DNA of 64,000 bases from Brassica napus (GCF_020379485.1 NC_063446.1:16379525-16443524), one strand, 5' to 3'; shown: positions 24,143-36,816, numbered from the stretch's first letter. Notes: generated from the sequence alone by a model not told the origin. A program made the numbers and translations.

Positions 24143-25191
24143 TCCCCTATATATTATTTGTATTTATGAAACATTACAACTTCTTTTTGTACCCACGTGT
24201 CATCGCTAGGATGATTCTTAGAATTATTAGAGAAATAGGTTGATCTATCTAATTATATAATAAGCTTTTTATTCAACTAACCATAAATTCATTATTAATG
24301 TCATTTATTATTTCCTTAAATAAAGATTACAGAATTGCCTAATGTGGGTAAAGTATATATGACAATTTATGATTTTGAATAATAAAGATCTGAAATGTAT
24401 CTTCTATCAAATTTGTTTAATTTAAAACTATTAAAATAATTTTTAAAAAAACGCAATAACCATATTATAAAAATTTAGTTTTCTGTATATTTTATATTTT
24501 GAATTTTAAAAAATGACTATAAATTACTAAAACTGTTAAAAGTCTCACATTCAAATTTTGCGATCCATGGTTTAAAATTTTTGTTATGACAAAATACAAA
24601 TGATTACAAAATCATATAAGTAAAAGTCTAATTTAATTAATCATTAAGATTTAAAATATATATGTATATATATCATTCTAAATTAAACTATAAACCATAT
24701 TGAATAAATAAATATTTTTGTTTCAAAATTTACTTTGAAAATTTTTTTTTGATAAAAGTTTTGAACTAACATTGATAAATTTTTTTAAATTATCAATTAC
24801 TAAAATTATTGATCTCACAATGAAAATTTTGTTATCAGTAATTTAAAGTTTTTGCTATTAAAAATACATATGATAAAAAAAAACATATAAGTAGAAAACA
24901 TCATTTTTTAAAAAATAAAAAAATAAAATAGACATTAATATTAAAAATATACTCTGTATGTTAATATTATTTAAATTTAATTACATATCCTATCAAAAAA
25001 TATTTTAAAAAATATTTGGATTAATAAAATTGATTTATACGGTCGCACCAATTTAATTATATATGTAATAGTTACTAACTTTTAATTATTCAATATATAT
25101 TTATTATTTCATAATATGTAAGAACATATAATACATAAAATAATTTATATATATAATGTTTATTCCGCGCAAGGCGCAGATCTTAATCTAA
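24143..25191 (+). mobile_element. Non-autonomous Helitron, copy 2 of a local family
   Basis: It begins TCCCCTATATATTATTTG and ends CCGCGCAAGGCGCAG then CTAA, closely matching copy 1 (13732-14775) through most of its length with small indels. The length, 1049 bases, is nearly the same. Non-coding. Confidence 0.8.
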
Positions 25192-25493
25192 TGTGTTATT
25201 AAATTGTTGTTTCACGTCATTGCTGTTAGCTTGCTAATTCGTAAAGTAGCCCGTAGCACTGATATTTTGAAATAATTAAACTATTTCTACGGATTTTGTT
25301 TACGTGTGCGGATTCAATAATGTCTTTTTAAAATGAGGCATAATAGACAATTTTCTCTATTTAATTGACAAAAAACTATATAATACATTAAATTAATGTT
25401 CAAATTGTATTATAACCAAGTGATTTAAGTTATTATAGACTAAGTTTATTTGTTTGGGTTTAACTTTCACTTGAAACGAATTAAAGACAAAAA

Positions 25494-25542
<49 letters not shown>

Positions 25543-25848
25543 TGTTTTGGCACTACTAATATGAATTAATTTCTTCGGCTGAGTAGTTTAGATATTTTAT
25601 ATTCTCATAAATGAACAAAATTTAATTAGAGATAAAATTAGCTAAATGGCGTTTTAAACGATGACACTACGTTACATATACAGTCAATTAATATACATTT
25701 AAGCACAATATCAAAAGTTCATATAGTTTAAAAAAATTATATTCAATTCACGAAAGAATACACATCTTTATAGAATTCGTGAAAGAAAATGCACGAAAGA
25801 AATGGTTGCAGTTAGGAAAAGGTTGCGTCTTCTGGACAAAGAAAAAGG
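25192..25848. other. Intergenic with (AT)n microsatellite
   Basis: An uninterrupted AT run of about 40 bases lies at 25500-25540. No gene. It is the 3' side of the glycosyltransferase gene. Confidence 0.6.
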
Positions 25849-27258
25849 CTAAGGCTTGATTCCTGCCACGTCCTGTATAAATTTGGCAGTAGCCGTATAC
25901 GAAGATCCACCATTCAAGGTAGCTTTCCGCACCATCTGAGAGACATCTATCACTCTCTTCCTCACCAAATTATCATCCTTGTTCATCATCACACACCGAA
26001 TCGCTCTCTCTATCTCGTTTGCACTTACAAGCTCATCAACAAGTACCCTGTAATCAAGCTTCATCTCCACCGCGAGCTTCAGCTCCTTCACCATCATAAA
26101 CGCATTGAGCTGTTGCTCTGCATACATGGGCCATGTCACAGTTGGCACACCAAACCATAAACTCTCTACTATTGAGTTCCATCCACAGTGAGAAACAAAA
26201 CTTCCCACTGCCTTGTGGGCTAGTAATTCCACCTGAGGAGACCAACCACATATCACTCCTCGTCCCCTGACACGGTCAAGGAATCCCTCGGGCAAAGGAT
26301 CTTCATTTTCCACCTCTTCAGTGCGGAGTGACCAGAGGAATCTGCACTGACAAAGCTCAAGTCCACCTGCTATCTCCTTCACTTGATCACCTCTTAGCCT
26401 GCCCATACTCCCAAAACAAAGAAACACAACTGACCCCTCGGGCTGGCCATCAAGCCATTTCATCAACTCGTCACGACGGGCCATGTCCTGATCTGGATGA
26501 GGCTGGGCCTTGGGGTTAAATATGGGGCCAACGGCATAAACAGAAGGGTAGTCCTGTTCATTAAGAAAATGGTTCACAGAGGTAGGCTCAAGATCAAAGG
26601 AGCTATTCACTAGGATCCCCTTGGCCTTGCTAAACAAGATTGCAAGCTTAACATAGGCATCATAACCATCTTCAATAAACAGAGCTGAGGGTAGAACGTT
26701 GGCTGGGACAGGGTTTACAAACCCAGGAATCGACAACATTTCTCCAGAATCTCTTACGAAAACCGATGTGTCTTTACTATGTCGATCTGCTAGATACTGC
26801 ATCATAGCTAGGAACCCGGAGTTTGTAGTCAAGAAGACATAAAAAGGAAGAGTTGCATCTTTTGTAACGTCAATCATGGGGAGACAGAAGAAATCAGCAA
26901 CAATCCCTTTCACCGAGACTCCAGGAGAAGATAAGATACCCATGACTATATCTCTCACAAGAGGGATGTTTCTGTCAATGAAATCGTACACAAAGGCTTC
27001 CACAGACTGAAAACTACCAAATGATGGTTTATCTACCAACTCAGGGACATCAATGAATCTAACAAAGGGCTGAGACGAGCCAATTGACTTAACATAGGAA
27101 TCCAGATGAGACTGACCTTGTAGCTTCATCAGGATGACGGTGACACGGATCCTATCATCCTGGTCAATGAGACGCCTAGCAAACTCAAGGAAAGGAACAA
27201 GATGACCAACAGTCGGTGTTGGGATGAAGATGAGCTCTGTAATCCCCATCTCTAACAA
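25849..27258 (-). CDS. UDP-glycosyltransferase, UGT71D type
   Basis: Intronless 469-residue family 1 glycosyltransferase that moves a sugar, probably glucose from UDP-glucose, to hydroxyls of small lipophilic acceptors in the cytosol. The N-terminal catalytic histidine is in TPTVGHLVPF. The C-terminal PSPG box runs from WSPQVELLAHKAVG through SHCGWNSIVESLWFG to PMYAEQQ; the final glutamine is typical of UDP-glucose users. The sequence is closest to Arabidopsis UGT71D1/D2 in the At2g29710-29750 cluster, as I recall them. Arabidopsis has several tandem UGT71 genes here and this window has one. The start is the upstream methionine of MLEMGITELIF; the second Met, three codons later, is equally plausible. 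Confidence 0.93.
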   Translation of the reverse strand: MLEMGITELIFIPTPTVGHLVPFLEFARRLIDQDDRIRVTVILMKLQGQSHLDSYVKSIGSSQPFVRFIDVPELVDKPSFGSFQSVEAFVYDFIDRNIPLVRDIVMGILSSPGVSVKGIVADFFCLPMIDVTKDATLPFYVFLTTNSGFLAMMQYLADRHSKDTSVFVRDSGEMLSIPGFVNPVPANVLPSALFIEDGYDAYVKLAILFSKAKGILVNSSFDLEPTSVNHFLNEQDYPSVYAVGPIFNPKAQPHPDQDMARRDELMKWLDGQPEGSVVFLCFGSMGRLRGDQVKEIAGGLELCQCRFLWSLRTEEVENEDPLPEGFLDRVRGRGVICGWSPQVELLAHKAVGSFVSHCGWNSIVESLWFGVPTVTWPMYAEQQLNAFMMVKELKLAVEMKLDYRVLVDELVSANEIERAIRCVMMNKDDNLVRKRVIDVSQMVRKATLNGGSSYTATAKFIQDVAGIKP

Positions 27259-28082
27259 CAGATAAGCTTTTGTTCTTGTGTTGACAAAAGAGCATCAATC
27301 TACAAATTGTAGAAGAGAAAATTAATTACATTTGACTTTTGTCATAATCAGACATGATGATGGATGATTGCTAATGCGTTCGGTCTACCTAATGTTGAGC
27401 TGTTGGCCCTTGGCTGTTTCAAGAGAGGAAGATAACTAAGAAAGTTAAAATATTGGCCGACTACATCAAAAAGAGTGGGATCCACAACCAAAAAGAAAGC
27501 TACTTTCTTTCCATCTACAAGCAAACCAAAAGAAACTGATGATTGCATCTCTTCTCTCCACAGATGATATATCAATGAGAATCCTGGAAGCTTGTTCTTG
27601 TTCTGAAAACCTTTATGTTACTGATCTAACTCGTCGCAGGAGCTTGAGACCACCAGATTAATCTTCAGAAACTCTACACAGCCTTTATAACTTTTTAAGT
27701 CGGTCAACAAAACCAGAATACAGCAACCACATAGTGTTCAAGAATTCATTGAATCTGTTAAGAGTTGAGCAAAAATAGAAGCTGAAGAAGACAAAAGGGA
27801 AGATAAAGAGGAAAAACTCACAGTCACTAAATCGTTCTGATAAACTAATCACAGATGATAGATACCAATTCATTCTTCTTAACGAAAACATCAATCATAT
27901 AGTCTAACAACTTGTTGAAAAAGCAAATATAGAAGCTGGAAAGACAAAAGTGGAATAGAATCAGATACAGAACAAAACCATAACACAAGAGACAGAGAGT
28001 CGGATCAAGAACTTGAGAGGCATACATACATACACGGTACAGTAAACGGAATCAAACATAGCATAGAGCTAAAAATAAGAAG
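27259..28082. other. Intergenic between UGT and PH1 genes
   Basis: Short ORFs on the minus strand (such as 27348-27575) resemble nothing I know. The right part is probably the PH1 3' untranslated region. Confidence 0.45.
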
Positions 28083-28520
28083 TCACCGCCTTTGATCATA
28101 ATCAAGGACTTCAGAATCAGTAACCGATCTCGAGTGCTGCACGATGGACCTTCCAATAGAGTTGATCCACTCTTCCTTCTCCTTCTCGTTATCAGCTATG
28201 AAGAACATGGTGATGTTCCCGCTCGAAATCTCGAAGGCGAAAGGCTTGTTCACCACGTCCTCAGCTCCTTTCACGGTGAGACAATCTCCCACCGAGATCA
28301 CCCCACGAGGGATAGATCCGCGGGTTAAGGCGGAGGATTGATCCTTGAACCACAGGAGCTTCCCTCGCTTGAGCACGAACCACCGTCTGCGCCAGGTCTT
28401 GATGTAATCGCCTTGCTTTGTGAGCCACCCCGATCGCTCCGGGTTCGACCAGAACTCTATTCCTTCGTAATCTTGCCGGTTCGGGTCCTGGCCTGTAGCG
28501 ATTCGCCAGAGATTCTCCAT
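28083..28520 (-). CDS. PH1: Pleckstrin homology domain protein PH1
   Basis: Single-exon gene for a 145-residue protein consisting of little more than one PH domain (about residues 27-130). Visible motifs are RSGWLTKQGDYIKTWRRRWF with LKRGKLLWFKD, the basic first strands that grip phosphoinositides, and the C-terminal helix EKEEWINSIGRSI with its conserved tryptophan. It is nearly identical to Arabidopsis PH1 (At2g29700), which binds phosphatidylinositol 3-phosphate on late endosomes. The frame stays open 22 codons further upstream, but the methionine of MENLWRIATG matches the known start. It is followed downstream by the UGT gene on the same strand. Confidence 0.94.
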   Translation of the reverse strand: MENLWRIATGQDPNRQDYEGIEFWSNPERSGWLTKQGDYIKTWRRRWFVLKRGKLLWFKDQSSALTRGSIPRGVISVGDCLTVKGAEDVVNKPFAFEISSGNITMFFIADNEKEKEEWINSIGRSIVQHSRSVTDSEVLDYDQRR

Positions 28521-28589
28521 CCTCTCTCCCTCTCTCTCTCCTAAAATCTCAACTGTCCTTTTATTATTTCTTTTCTTTCCTATCAATTG

Positions 28590-29226
28590 ATTCTATGAAA
28601 ACGCAGCGTATTGACTACTCTTTCAATAATTCGACCCTGCTCACGCTGCCTCTCTGCGTATGATGGGGACACGCAATAACTGTTGGAAATTTTAATTTAT
28701 TTGTGGAAGTTGGACTTTTGTTGATTATTAGACTCTCCGCACTAAACTTTTTTTACATTAAATATAAATAAATATATGTGACGAGAACATAAAAGGTCTT
28801 TAAATTTATTTAAATTTTAAATTTACTACTATTCTTAAAAGAACTCACGTTATTGGTTTATAAATTTTAAACATTTTTTAAAAATTTATTGTAACTTGTT
28901 TAACGATTTTCAAGAGTTGAAAACTATTGTTATTGGTTTATCTATTTTTAAATTCTTAACAAACTTATGTTACTGATTGATATATTGTAATATTATAAAA
29001 TTTTGCTGTATTGGTTTGGTAATTTTTAAATTTTGATTCAAAATCTATTGTTATTCAAAATTTTGATTTTTTGTTGATTCTTACCAATTTCATTCATCAA
29101 ATACAATTTTCAAAATAAATACGCATCTCTTAACATTTTATTCATTAATTTTCTAAAGACAGACTAAAAGTTTACATAACCCATTAGTAGTTAATAGAAA
29201 TTAGATAGGAATAAAATGTTATTTTC
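28590..29226. other. AT-rich intergenic region with loosely repeated TTATTGGTTTA motifs
   Basis: The motif (G)TTATTGGTTTAT recurs at about 28850, 28930 and 28970, and as TATTGGTTTGG near 29015, in an AT-rich setting with no ORF. This may be an old MITE. The ASA2 3' untranslated region should begin to its right. Confidence 0.4.
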
Positions 29227-29445
29227 TTAACTAATAGTTTCATTTTGATTTAATGAAAGTATATAAAATGTATTAGGAGGATACCGAGTTTTTTTTGTTT
29301 TTATCCCCGTAGAAATAGAGTATAAAACTATTTGCCCGACAGAACAGACTGAGGACACTAGTCCAAAAATTCTAACACAAAAATGAAAAATCTCACGAAT
29401 CAAACAGCTCGAGTGTGATAATACTGGCAAAAGCAAAATCCATGC

Positions 29446-32107
29446 TTATTCTAAAACGTTGTTGATGCGGGGCCTAGTAACCACAGGTGTCTCAAGAAAA
29501 GAAGACTCAGCAAGATCAATGGCTCTTGCTAAAGCCGCTGCTTTGTTCTCACACTCCCTCTGTTCATCCTCAGGGTTACTGTCTGCCACCACTCCAGCCC
29601 CAGCCTGGATATGGGCAATCCACTCTCGACGTCTCTGAGAATGCTTGTAAGAGTACAATGTGTCGTATCGTGTATTTGTTGGGAAGACCATTGTTCTGAG
29701 AGCCAAGGCAATGTCCATGTCTCCATTAAACGAAATGCCTCCAAAGCCTCCACTGTAAGGACCGCGTCTCGTTACTTCTAGTTTATCAATTAGCTCCATT
29801 GCTTTTACCTGTATCAAGTGAGTTTCTTTTTTTTTAGTACGGTGAATGTGTAAAAATGTGTTTATGGTTTTACCTTTGGGGCTCCACTGACTGTTCCAAC
29901 GGGAAGTGCAGCTCTAAGAGCGTCCCAGCTTGTCAGATCATCGAGTAATTCGCCTTTTACCTGCAACAAAGGAGATATGTTGTTGAGTGACAAAGCAGAA
30001 ACCATAGTTTTTTTCTCAAATTGCAATAGGGACATACCGTGGAGCTTATGTGCATTACATGTGAATACCGTTCTATATTCATGAGCTTCTCAACCTCCAC
30101 AGAACCAGGCTTTGAGACCTGAGTTCACAAGCAACTCCAACAAGTTATAGATTACATCTCAAAAACTGCTATTTGGTTTACGGAAAGAAAAGGTTATTAA
30201 CCTTGCCGACATCGTTCCTTCCCAAATCAACAAGCATGATATGCTCTGCGCACTGTTTCTCATCGCTCAAGAGCTCTTTCTCCAGCATTAGATCTTCTTT
30301 GGGTGTCTTTCCTCGTCTTACAGTTCCAGCAAGGGGGCGATTGGTAATCTTCCTCTGTAGCGGACACACATTGAGCCATTCATTTTACTTGTAAACAAAG
30401 AAGGTACTGAGGAAACACTTACATTTTTCGAGCGTAACAATATTTCTGGACTTGAAGCAACTAATATGCATCCCCTAGCCTGTAAAGTTAAAATCCACAG
30501 ATTAGTGATATCAATCTTCAGAAATATGGAAGGAAACAAGGACCAAAGGTGTATGTGTATGTATACCTGTAAATAAGCCATGTAAGGGCTTGGATTAACA
30601 ATTCTAAGAGCTCTATATATCTCAAAAGGGTCCGCAAATGTCCGCCTTTCAAACCTCTGACTAAGAACTATCTGAAAGATGTCCCCAGCCAAGATGTGTT
30701 CTTTGGCTTCCAACACTGCCTCCTTGTATGCCTCACTCGTCATAGTAGATTTCTCCAACTTAGGACCGAACTGCTCAGTGCGTAGTTTTATGAAACCAGT
30801 AGGCATCTTGGGGCTGCAGTCAAAAGAAACATCTACAGTTAGAAAAGAGAAAACTATAATCCATAAGACTGGTATTAGAATGATCCACTCACGGTTTCTG
30901 GTCTTGGATTCTAGAGACTAGAGATTCCAACTGGTACATTCCATCAGTATAATTATCTTCAACAGAACGATCCTTATCTATCCGCACCCAATGGATCACA
31001 TACGCTTTCTGTGGGATAGTATCACAATGAATCAACTACGTGTCTAGCTAGATAAACTCTTATATCCATAATAACGCAGCATAGATGGAACAAGAGTGTA
31101 CCTTCTCAACATGATCAAAGACGATTACATCATCATAAAGACCCAAATGAACATCAGGAAGACTCCTATCATCCTCAGGAGCATTAGAAAAAGGAAGCTT
31201 CTTCTTCTCAACAAAACGCACAGTGTCATACGAGAAGTATCCAACCCAACCACCTAAGGAGAAAACCCTTCATCAGATAAATAATCCTAACTACGAATAA
31301 CAAAATCATAGCTTTAATAGATTCCTTCCTCTTACCGCAGAAAGCTTCAGGCAACTCATCAATCCGTTGAGGTTCCCATTCCTCCATGATCTTCTGAGGA
31401 ACCATCATTGGATCATCCACTTCCTCCACCGTCCTACGAACAGCTCCATGGTCCATGACAGTGACAACATTCCCCTTGGCTACAATCTCAATCGTGGGTT
31501 GAGCTCCAACTACACTATACCTCCCCTAAGAGAGAGATGATATCTCAAAATCTTCAATTCATGAAATTCAAAAGAAAAAAAAAGAACTCAAAAAAAAAGA
31601 AAAGGCTAACGATGTTGGAAGCTTGAAGACCAGGCTCCACTGACTCAAACAAGAAGCTGGGAGCGTCTCTATCGTCTTCTTTAACCAAACATCTGTACGC
31701 AAGTATAGGTGTGAGATGATCCGAGAACACGCATCGGTATAGAGGAACTAAGTTTCCTTTCTCCGCTGCTTCCTTGAACTTTGTCAGCTGGTTCACTGAT
31801 GAATCTGCTGCTGGAGAAGTTAAAACTCGATGAGAATATTTTGGTGGGGCCGGGGAGAGTTTTAATAGTGTGTACCTAGAGATGGGGTTGGTGAAGGAGA
31901 GGATTTGATAGGATGAAGACGCGAGGGTGGGAGGAGTTTTGATCTGGAGATAGATGATACATCATTGCAGTGAAGAGAAGTAGTAGTTGAGAGGGAAGCG
32001 AGCGACGACGGGCACCGGAAGGAAGGTGGCGGTCGATGATGTGTAACGGCTATGGCCTTAACGGCCGAAAGGTTAGATTTGACGGAGGAGATTGAAACGG
32101 CAGACAT
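29446..32107 (-). CDS. ASA2: Anthranilate synthase alpha subunit 2
   Basis: First committed enzyme of tryptophan synthesis: converts chorismate and glutamine to anthranilate with the beta (amidotransferase) subunit, in plastids. Eleven exons: 32107-31876, 31807-31611, 31525-31336, 31253-31102, 31008-30893, 30813-30567, 30479-30423, 30354-30202, 30118-30038, 29960-29874, 29808-29446. They sum to 1875 bases, giving 624 residues, close to Arabidopsis ASA2 (At2g29690). The first ~75 residues are Ser/Thr-rich with few acids, a chloroplast transit peptide. Family motifs include [22 protein letters not shown], the conserved [13 protein letters not shown] and [15 protein letters not shown]. The 3' acceptor of exon 2 is ambiguous by one codon (CAGCAG). 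Its divergent promoter side faces the CDC6 3' end. Confidence 0.95.
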
Positions 32108-32583
32108 CTCCAGTGATGGCTTTTATTCAATTATATTCTCCAAAGAGTTTAATCTTTAAAGAGACTGACGAGTGATTTCGTATCAGACGCAACTAAATTT
32201 AATAAACCAGTTTTCCCTAAGCTTTCTAAGAAAATTACAATAAATGACGTCATAATGAGCAGAAACTAGGGGATTTAATTTATTTGATTGATGATTTGAG
32301 TTCATTTTGAAAAATTCAAACTGTTTTGTCTTTAGCCGAAACAAAAATTAATTTGTGTGTTTCGCAGTGATGTATAACAAGTAGAATCAATACATGATTT
32401 TTTTTTGTCACACGAATCCAATACATGATAAAATTGTAAATGTGGCTCTTATTAGTAAAATGTAATTAAATAAATAGAAAGTACATTTTGTTCGTGTTCC
32501 TTTTACATAACAATTTCTGTGAGTTCGTATTGAGTTTTTAGTCTTCTTTTGTATGCTATAGAAGAATTGAAGAAACCACTTTA
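32108..32583. other. ASA2 upstream / CDC6 downstream spacer
   Basis: About 480 bases hold the ASA2 promoter and CDC6 3' untranslated sequence. AT-rich, with no element I can name. Confidence 0.5.
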
Positions 32584-35500
32584 TCACAGAAGACAGTTGC
32601 GGAAGAATCGAATTTCCTGTTGTGCAATTAAAACAAAAAAATTAAGGAGTTAGAAAACAGCAATTAGTGGAAAAAAGTATGTAATGTAATGTAACTATTT
32701 TGAAACAAGACAGAAGTCAGAAGGGTTGTATGTATGTGTATACCTTAAGAGCAAATGTGATGTCTGCTTCGTCTACTCTTAGGCTCACTCTCTTTAGCTT
32801 ATCGTCCCGAGCATTGCTCAGTTTTAATATCCCCTGTTCCAATTTAATATAAGACTCTTTCAAGGTTCTGTTTTATCTTTTGATTATATAAAAAACCAAA
32901 CACACAACATGAGAGTCATTCTAACTATAAACTTGAAAAAGATTCTACATAGATCGAAGTTATGTACCTGGTCGTTTAGCACTGTACACATATTAGTGAA
33001 CTCTGTTATTCCAGCTGGAGTGATCATTGAAGATTTACATATTTCCGTGTATAACTTATTTAACTGCATCCAAGTGTTGTCAAAAACAGGGATAGAAAAC
33101 GTTATGTACAATTGTCGTTTAAGATTTTAGTTATATGTGTTTATGTATTCTTCATTCAATAAAATATCATTACCTCTGCAATGCTTCTGTCCTTTTTGCT
33201 TCCTCTAAATGCTTTTGCAGCAGAACAGACTATGATCTGCAAGTTTTCAGTTGAAGCAAATATGAATTCAGTCCACTAGCTAATAGGTCACTTAGTCATA
33301 ACCAAATAAGCATCAGCATGGGTCTTAAGTTTATTTGTGACTTAGTGTTTGTTCCCGAAAACTTATTATTAGTATATCTGTTCAACATATATTAACTATA
33401 CTTCTGATAGATCACACTGTAAAACAAAACTAAAGATTTGCACAAAGATGTTGTAAGTATTATCCTTTCCTATCGTTTTACTTAAGATACCAAGTGTCGA
33501 TCTATAACTTACTTGCTGGTGTTGAGGGAGAGACTGAATGGTGTCAACTACTGGAGATTTAAATGTCTTGGACAATGCAGCTACCATATGATCCATCTTG
33601 ACCTGTATAGTTATTGATGATAACAATTATGATTTATGACCACAGGTTCTTTGAATCCTTACTTACATTGTCAGTTGTGAACTGAGTTAAGTAGATAGTG
33701 AAAATACTAACCACTTGATCCTCTGTAACTGGACTTTGTGGTTCTTGTTCTGTTGATCCTTTAACTTCTGTTTCTAAGATTTCTAAGGCACTCCTGTATA
33801 TCATTTCAATATGAAAAAAAACAGGGATTGTCAACTTCAGTGTGCTGATATGAAGAGTAAATTAAAATATATAAAGGATAGTTCTATCTCATTCATCTTA
33901 TGCAACTTCAACGACAAAACTTTCAATAGAGTATTCACCTGCAGACAGATAGAGCCTTTCTCATGTCTCCTGATGCAGCTGATACTTTCTGACACAACAC
34001 AAAAATATTGAACATCAATATACAATGTTATAAGGAAAAGGGAGGTTGACTAGACTGGGAGAGAAAATTGGCATATGTATTCTTACTCTTGCACAAAGCT
34101 CCAAGGCTTTTGATTGAAATGCAACATATGGAAGTTCCTGTAATAAGAGTTGAAAAATAAGAATTTACGAAAAATGGTATTTAGTACGAGTTTAGATATT
34201 AACCATTTATCCTAGTTCTTACGTTTTAAATTGGTCAAAATTTTCTTATTTACAAGTTTCTGAATCTGCTATTCATATTTTTCCTGATAGTTTTTTGAAT
34301 ACCAACTGTTTTGAAGCAGAAACCTGACATTGGCGGTTGGCCATAGATTTATCCTAATTCCTTGCATAATATTTTCACTAGAATTACTAGTCACTTAATC
34401 AGGCGTCTCTCTCTGTAGAAGGCATCATATACTAAAAATTAAAGGCAGACTTACCACAAGCCTCTCTTGTAGTATCCTTAGGATCTGCTCCATAGAATAG
34501 GCACGGAAAGTGACAACCAAAGGTTTGCCTGGATTAATAGAAAAAAATAAGTTCAAGGACTAACCTCAGTTGTTGCTCTTTATCAAAGCTAAAGAATGTT
34601 CCAACTGTAAACAATGATGGACAAATACTTACAATTAAGAGACTTCAATTTTGGAAGGAAACGATCTGCAAGGTCTATTGCATTTGCTACACCTGGAGAA
34701 CAAAAACGATATATAAACTTATAATTTGGTATGAGCAGAGGAAACTGGCACATAAAATGAACTTTAAACTATAACTATGATCGCAAAGAACGGTACCTAT
34801 AAGTATACATCTTGAAAATGGCAAAGTTGTGAGCATAAAAAGTTCATGAAGGACACCTCGATCTCTTGTTATCAAGTAATCCATCTCATCAGCAATTATC
34901 AGCCTGCATATAAAATTTGAATGAGAAACAGCATTACTAATTTAAAATCTTAGCAGGTCATCAAATCACAGTGAAACCAAACAAGGAACCTACATCATCT
35001 TTGTGCTGGATGATTGCTGCTTTTGAGAAAACAAAACCTGAAGTCGTTGTAGAGGTGAAGAGGGGCCATTAACTTTCTTCCCGGTCTCACTCTCACCAAG
35101 TATCTGAAACCAAAATAACCCAATAAACAACTATATCGAAATGAGATCAACAACTTCAAAAACCAGGTATGGTCTTACCTTGGAGAAGATATCTGTTGTT
35201 TTTGTCAGCGATGTGCAATTAACAGACACAGTCTCCAGACAAGGCAAGCCTTCCTGAAAGAACCCATGAATGAAATGAATATCACCAAGTCCTGAAGACA
35301 CACACAACACAAGACTGATTACCTGTTGTGCCCAGTCTTCAGCCTGTTGTCTTATTTTCTCCATCGACAATGACTTCCCAGTACCAGGACAGCCACATAT
35401 ATACAAACTCCCAGCCTTCTTCTGCTCCATACAACCTTTAACAAACTCTAAAACACGTCTTTGCTCATCCTCGCGGCAAACAACAGTGGATGGTGCCTTA

Positions 35501-36060
35501 GACACATGCAATGCCTCCTTCACAGCTTTCATCTGATCATCCTCTGTGCATTAAAATTGTACATCAACAAACTGATACTTGAGAATCAGAAGGAGATCAT
35601 GTATACCTCTAGGATTCCACTTTGATTTAACATCTAAACAATCAAATCGATCCTTCACGGCTGACATCACTGGACTGTCCAGCTTGCCTTTAGAATCTTC
35701 CTGCAAAAATCAATCGGTCTGATGATGCAAACAAGCAGAAGCAATTGAATCGATCTTTTTCACAATTAATCAAATCCTAATCTCTAGACGCAGATCTAAG
35801 GGATATGAACTATGAGCTCACTGGATTACCTTCTTAAGTGTTTTGGGGCTTGAAACAGCACACCGTCGAGGAGATTTCCATTTCATCGGCGTAGCAAACG
35901 AACTCTCAGTTACGATCGCCGTCGATGCAACCTCGTCGGCGGAATCTGATCTCAGCTTGCGTTTCCGAGGTGTGTTGACTTCAGGAACTCCGGTATTCTC
36001 CGATCTGGCGGCGACGATGTGCTTGTGAGGAGACGAACTGGGACCGGCGATGGTAGGCAT
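32584..36060 (-). CDS. CDC6: Cell division control protein 6 (origin licensing ATPase)
   Basis: CDC6 joins the origin recognition complex and loads MCM helicases in G1. Sixteen exons: 36060-35830, 35700-35607, 35543-35323, 35253-35179, 35103-34994, 34903-34797, 34692-34633, 34528-34455, 34137-34087, 33988-33939, 33793-33712, 33602-33513, 33236-33174, 33063-32968, 32833-32744, 32616-32584. They total 1527 bases, 508 residues. The AAA+ core shows Walker A CGCPGTGKS, Walker B LIIADEMD, sensor 2 region SGDMRKAL and a C-terminal winged-helix (KKDRSIAELNKLY onward). The N-terminus carries KRKLRS and TPMKWKSPRR, candidate nuclear-localisation and CDK sites. It matches Arabidopsis CDC6 (At2g29680). 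The ORF extends 80 codons upstream but the methionine of MPTIAGPSSSP is the family start. Intact. Confidence 0.95.
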
Positions 36061-36220
36061 CGTAGAATAAAAAAGGAGCGAGATCGAGATTGAGATTGAG
36101 ATTGAGATCGAATCGAAGTGGAGAACAAATCTCATGGACGATGCTGGTTTATTAAGAGGAAATGGCAGAAAATAATAATGAAAAAGGGAAAAAAAAAAAC
36201 AAAGAGGGAAAATGGGAGTA

Positions 36221-36228
36221 GCGGGAAA
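36221..36228 (-). promoter_or_regulatory. E2F binding site upstream of CDC6
   Basis: Read on the minus strand this is TTTCCCGC, a perfect plant E2F site, 161 bases upstream of the CDC6 start codon. Arabidopsis CDC6 is an established E2F target in S phase. A further E2F-like TTGCCGCG lies about 70 bases upstream, and a GGGCCCA (site II, TCP-type) at about 36346, as in other proliferation genes. Confidence 0.7.
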
Positions 36229-36423
36229 ACGGTACATGCAGACAGTTTCGCCGCTCGATTTTATTCGGTTGCCGTTTTTGAACCATCGCCTTCGCGGCAA
36301 TTTTATTGGGCTATATAACGTTTGGAATAATTGAGTCCATTAAGGGCCCATCTATTAAACTACACTATTTCCTTTATGTCATTACGTAAAATACCAAATT
36401 ACCATCGATTCTTTTTTCAATAT

Positions 36424-36670
36424 TGTTACGAAAGTAAACAAAAGCGGCCACTTTAATGTTTGAAATAATTAAAGATGTGGGTCCTGCTGCACTATTTGCA
36501 CAGTAAATTTTCTTATATATACGAACGTTTGCGTTCGTTTATAATGCACACCTAAAAACACTTCTCTTCTATTCTCTCTCTGTATCAGTGTTATTTCTTT
36601 CTACGGATATAAAATTTCGCCCTTATTTAAATTCCTGCGATACAAATAAATTCCAGTTCTTTTTATAACA
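36424..36670 (+). repeat. 5' LTR of the copia element
   Basis: Begins TGTTACG and ends ATAACA. A TATATATA box (about 36512) and an AATAAA-type signal near the right end suit promoter and polyadenylation roles. A near-palindrome CGAACGTTTGCGTTCG follows the TATA. The sequence after the LTR, CGTTATCAGCACGA, sits where the primer site should be but is not the common TGGTATCAGAGC. Confidence 0.93.
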
Positions 36671-36816
36671 CGTTATCAGCACGATCACTCTGCGATTCGG
36701 TAAAATTTATTTGTATCATTTATACCCTGTTATAATGGTCGGTATACCGCCTCTACTATTATTTATATCATGTTATAATGGCCGGAATACCGCCTATATT
36801 ATTTAATTAATTTAAT

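Noticed and set aside
27348..27575. 75-residue minus-strand ORF between UGT and PH1
   Set aside because: Probably PH1 3' untranslated region; nothing known matches.
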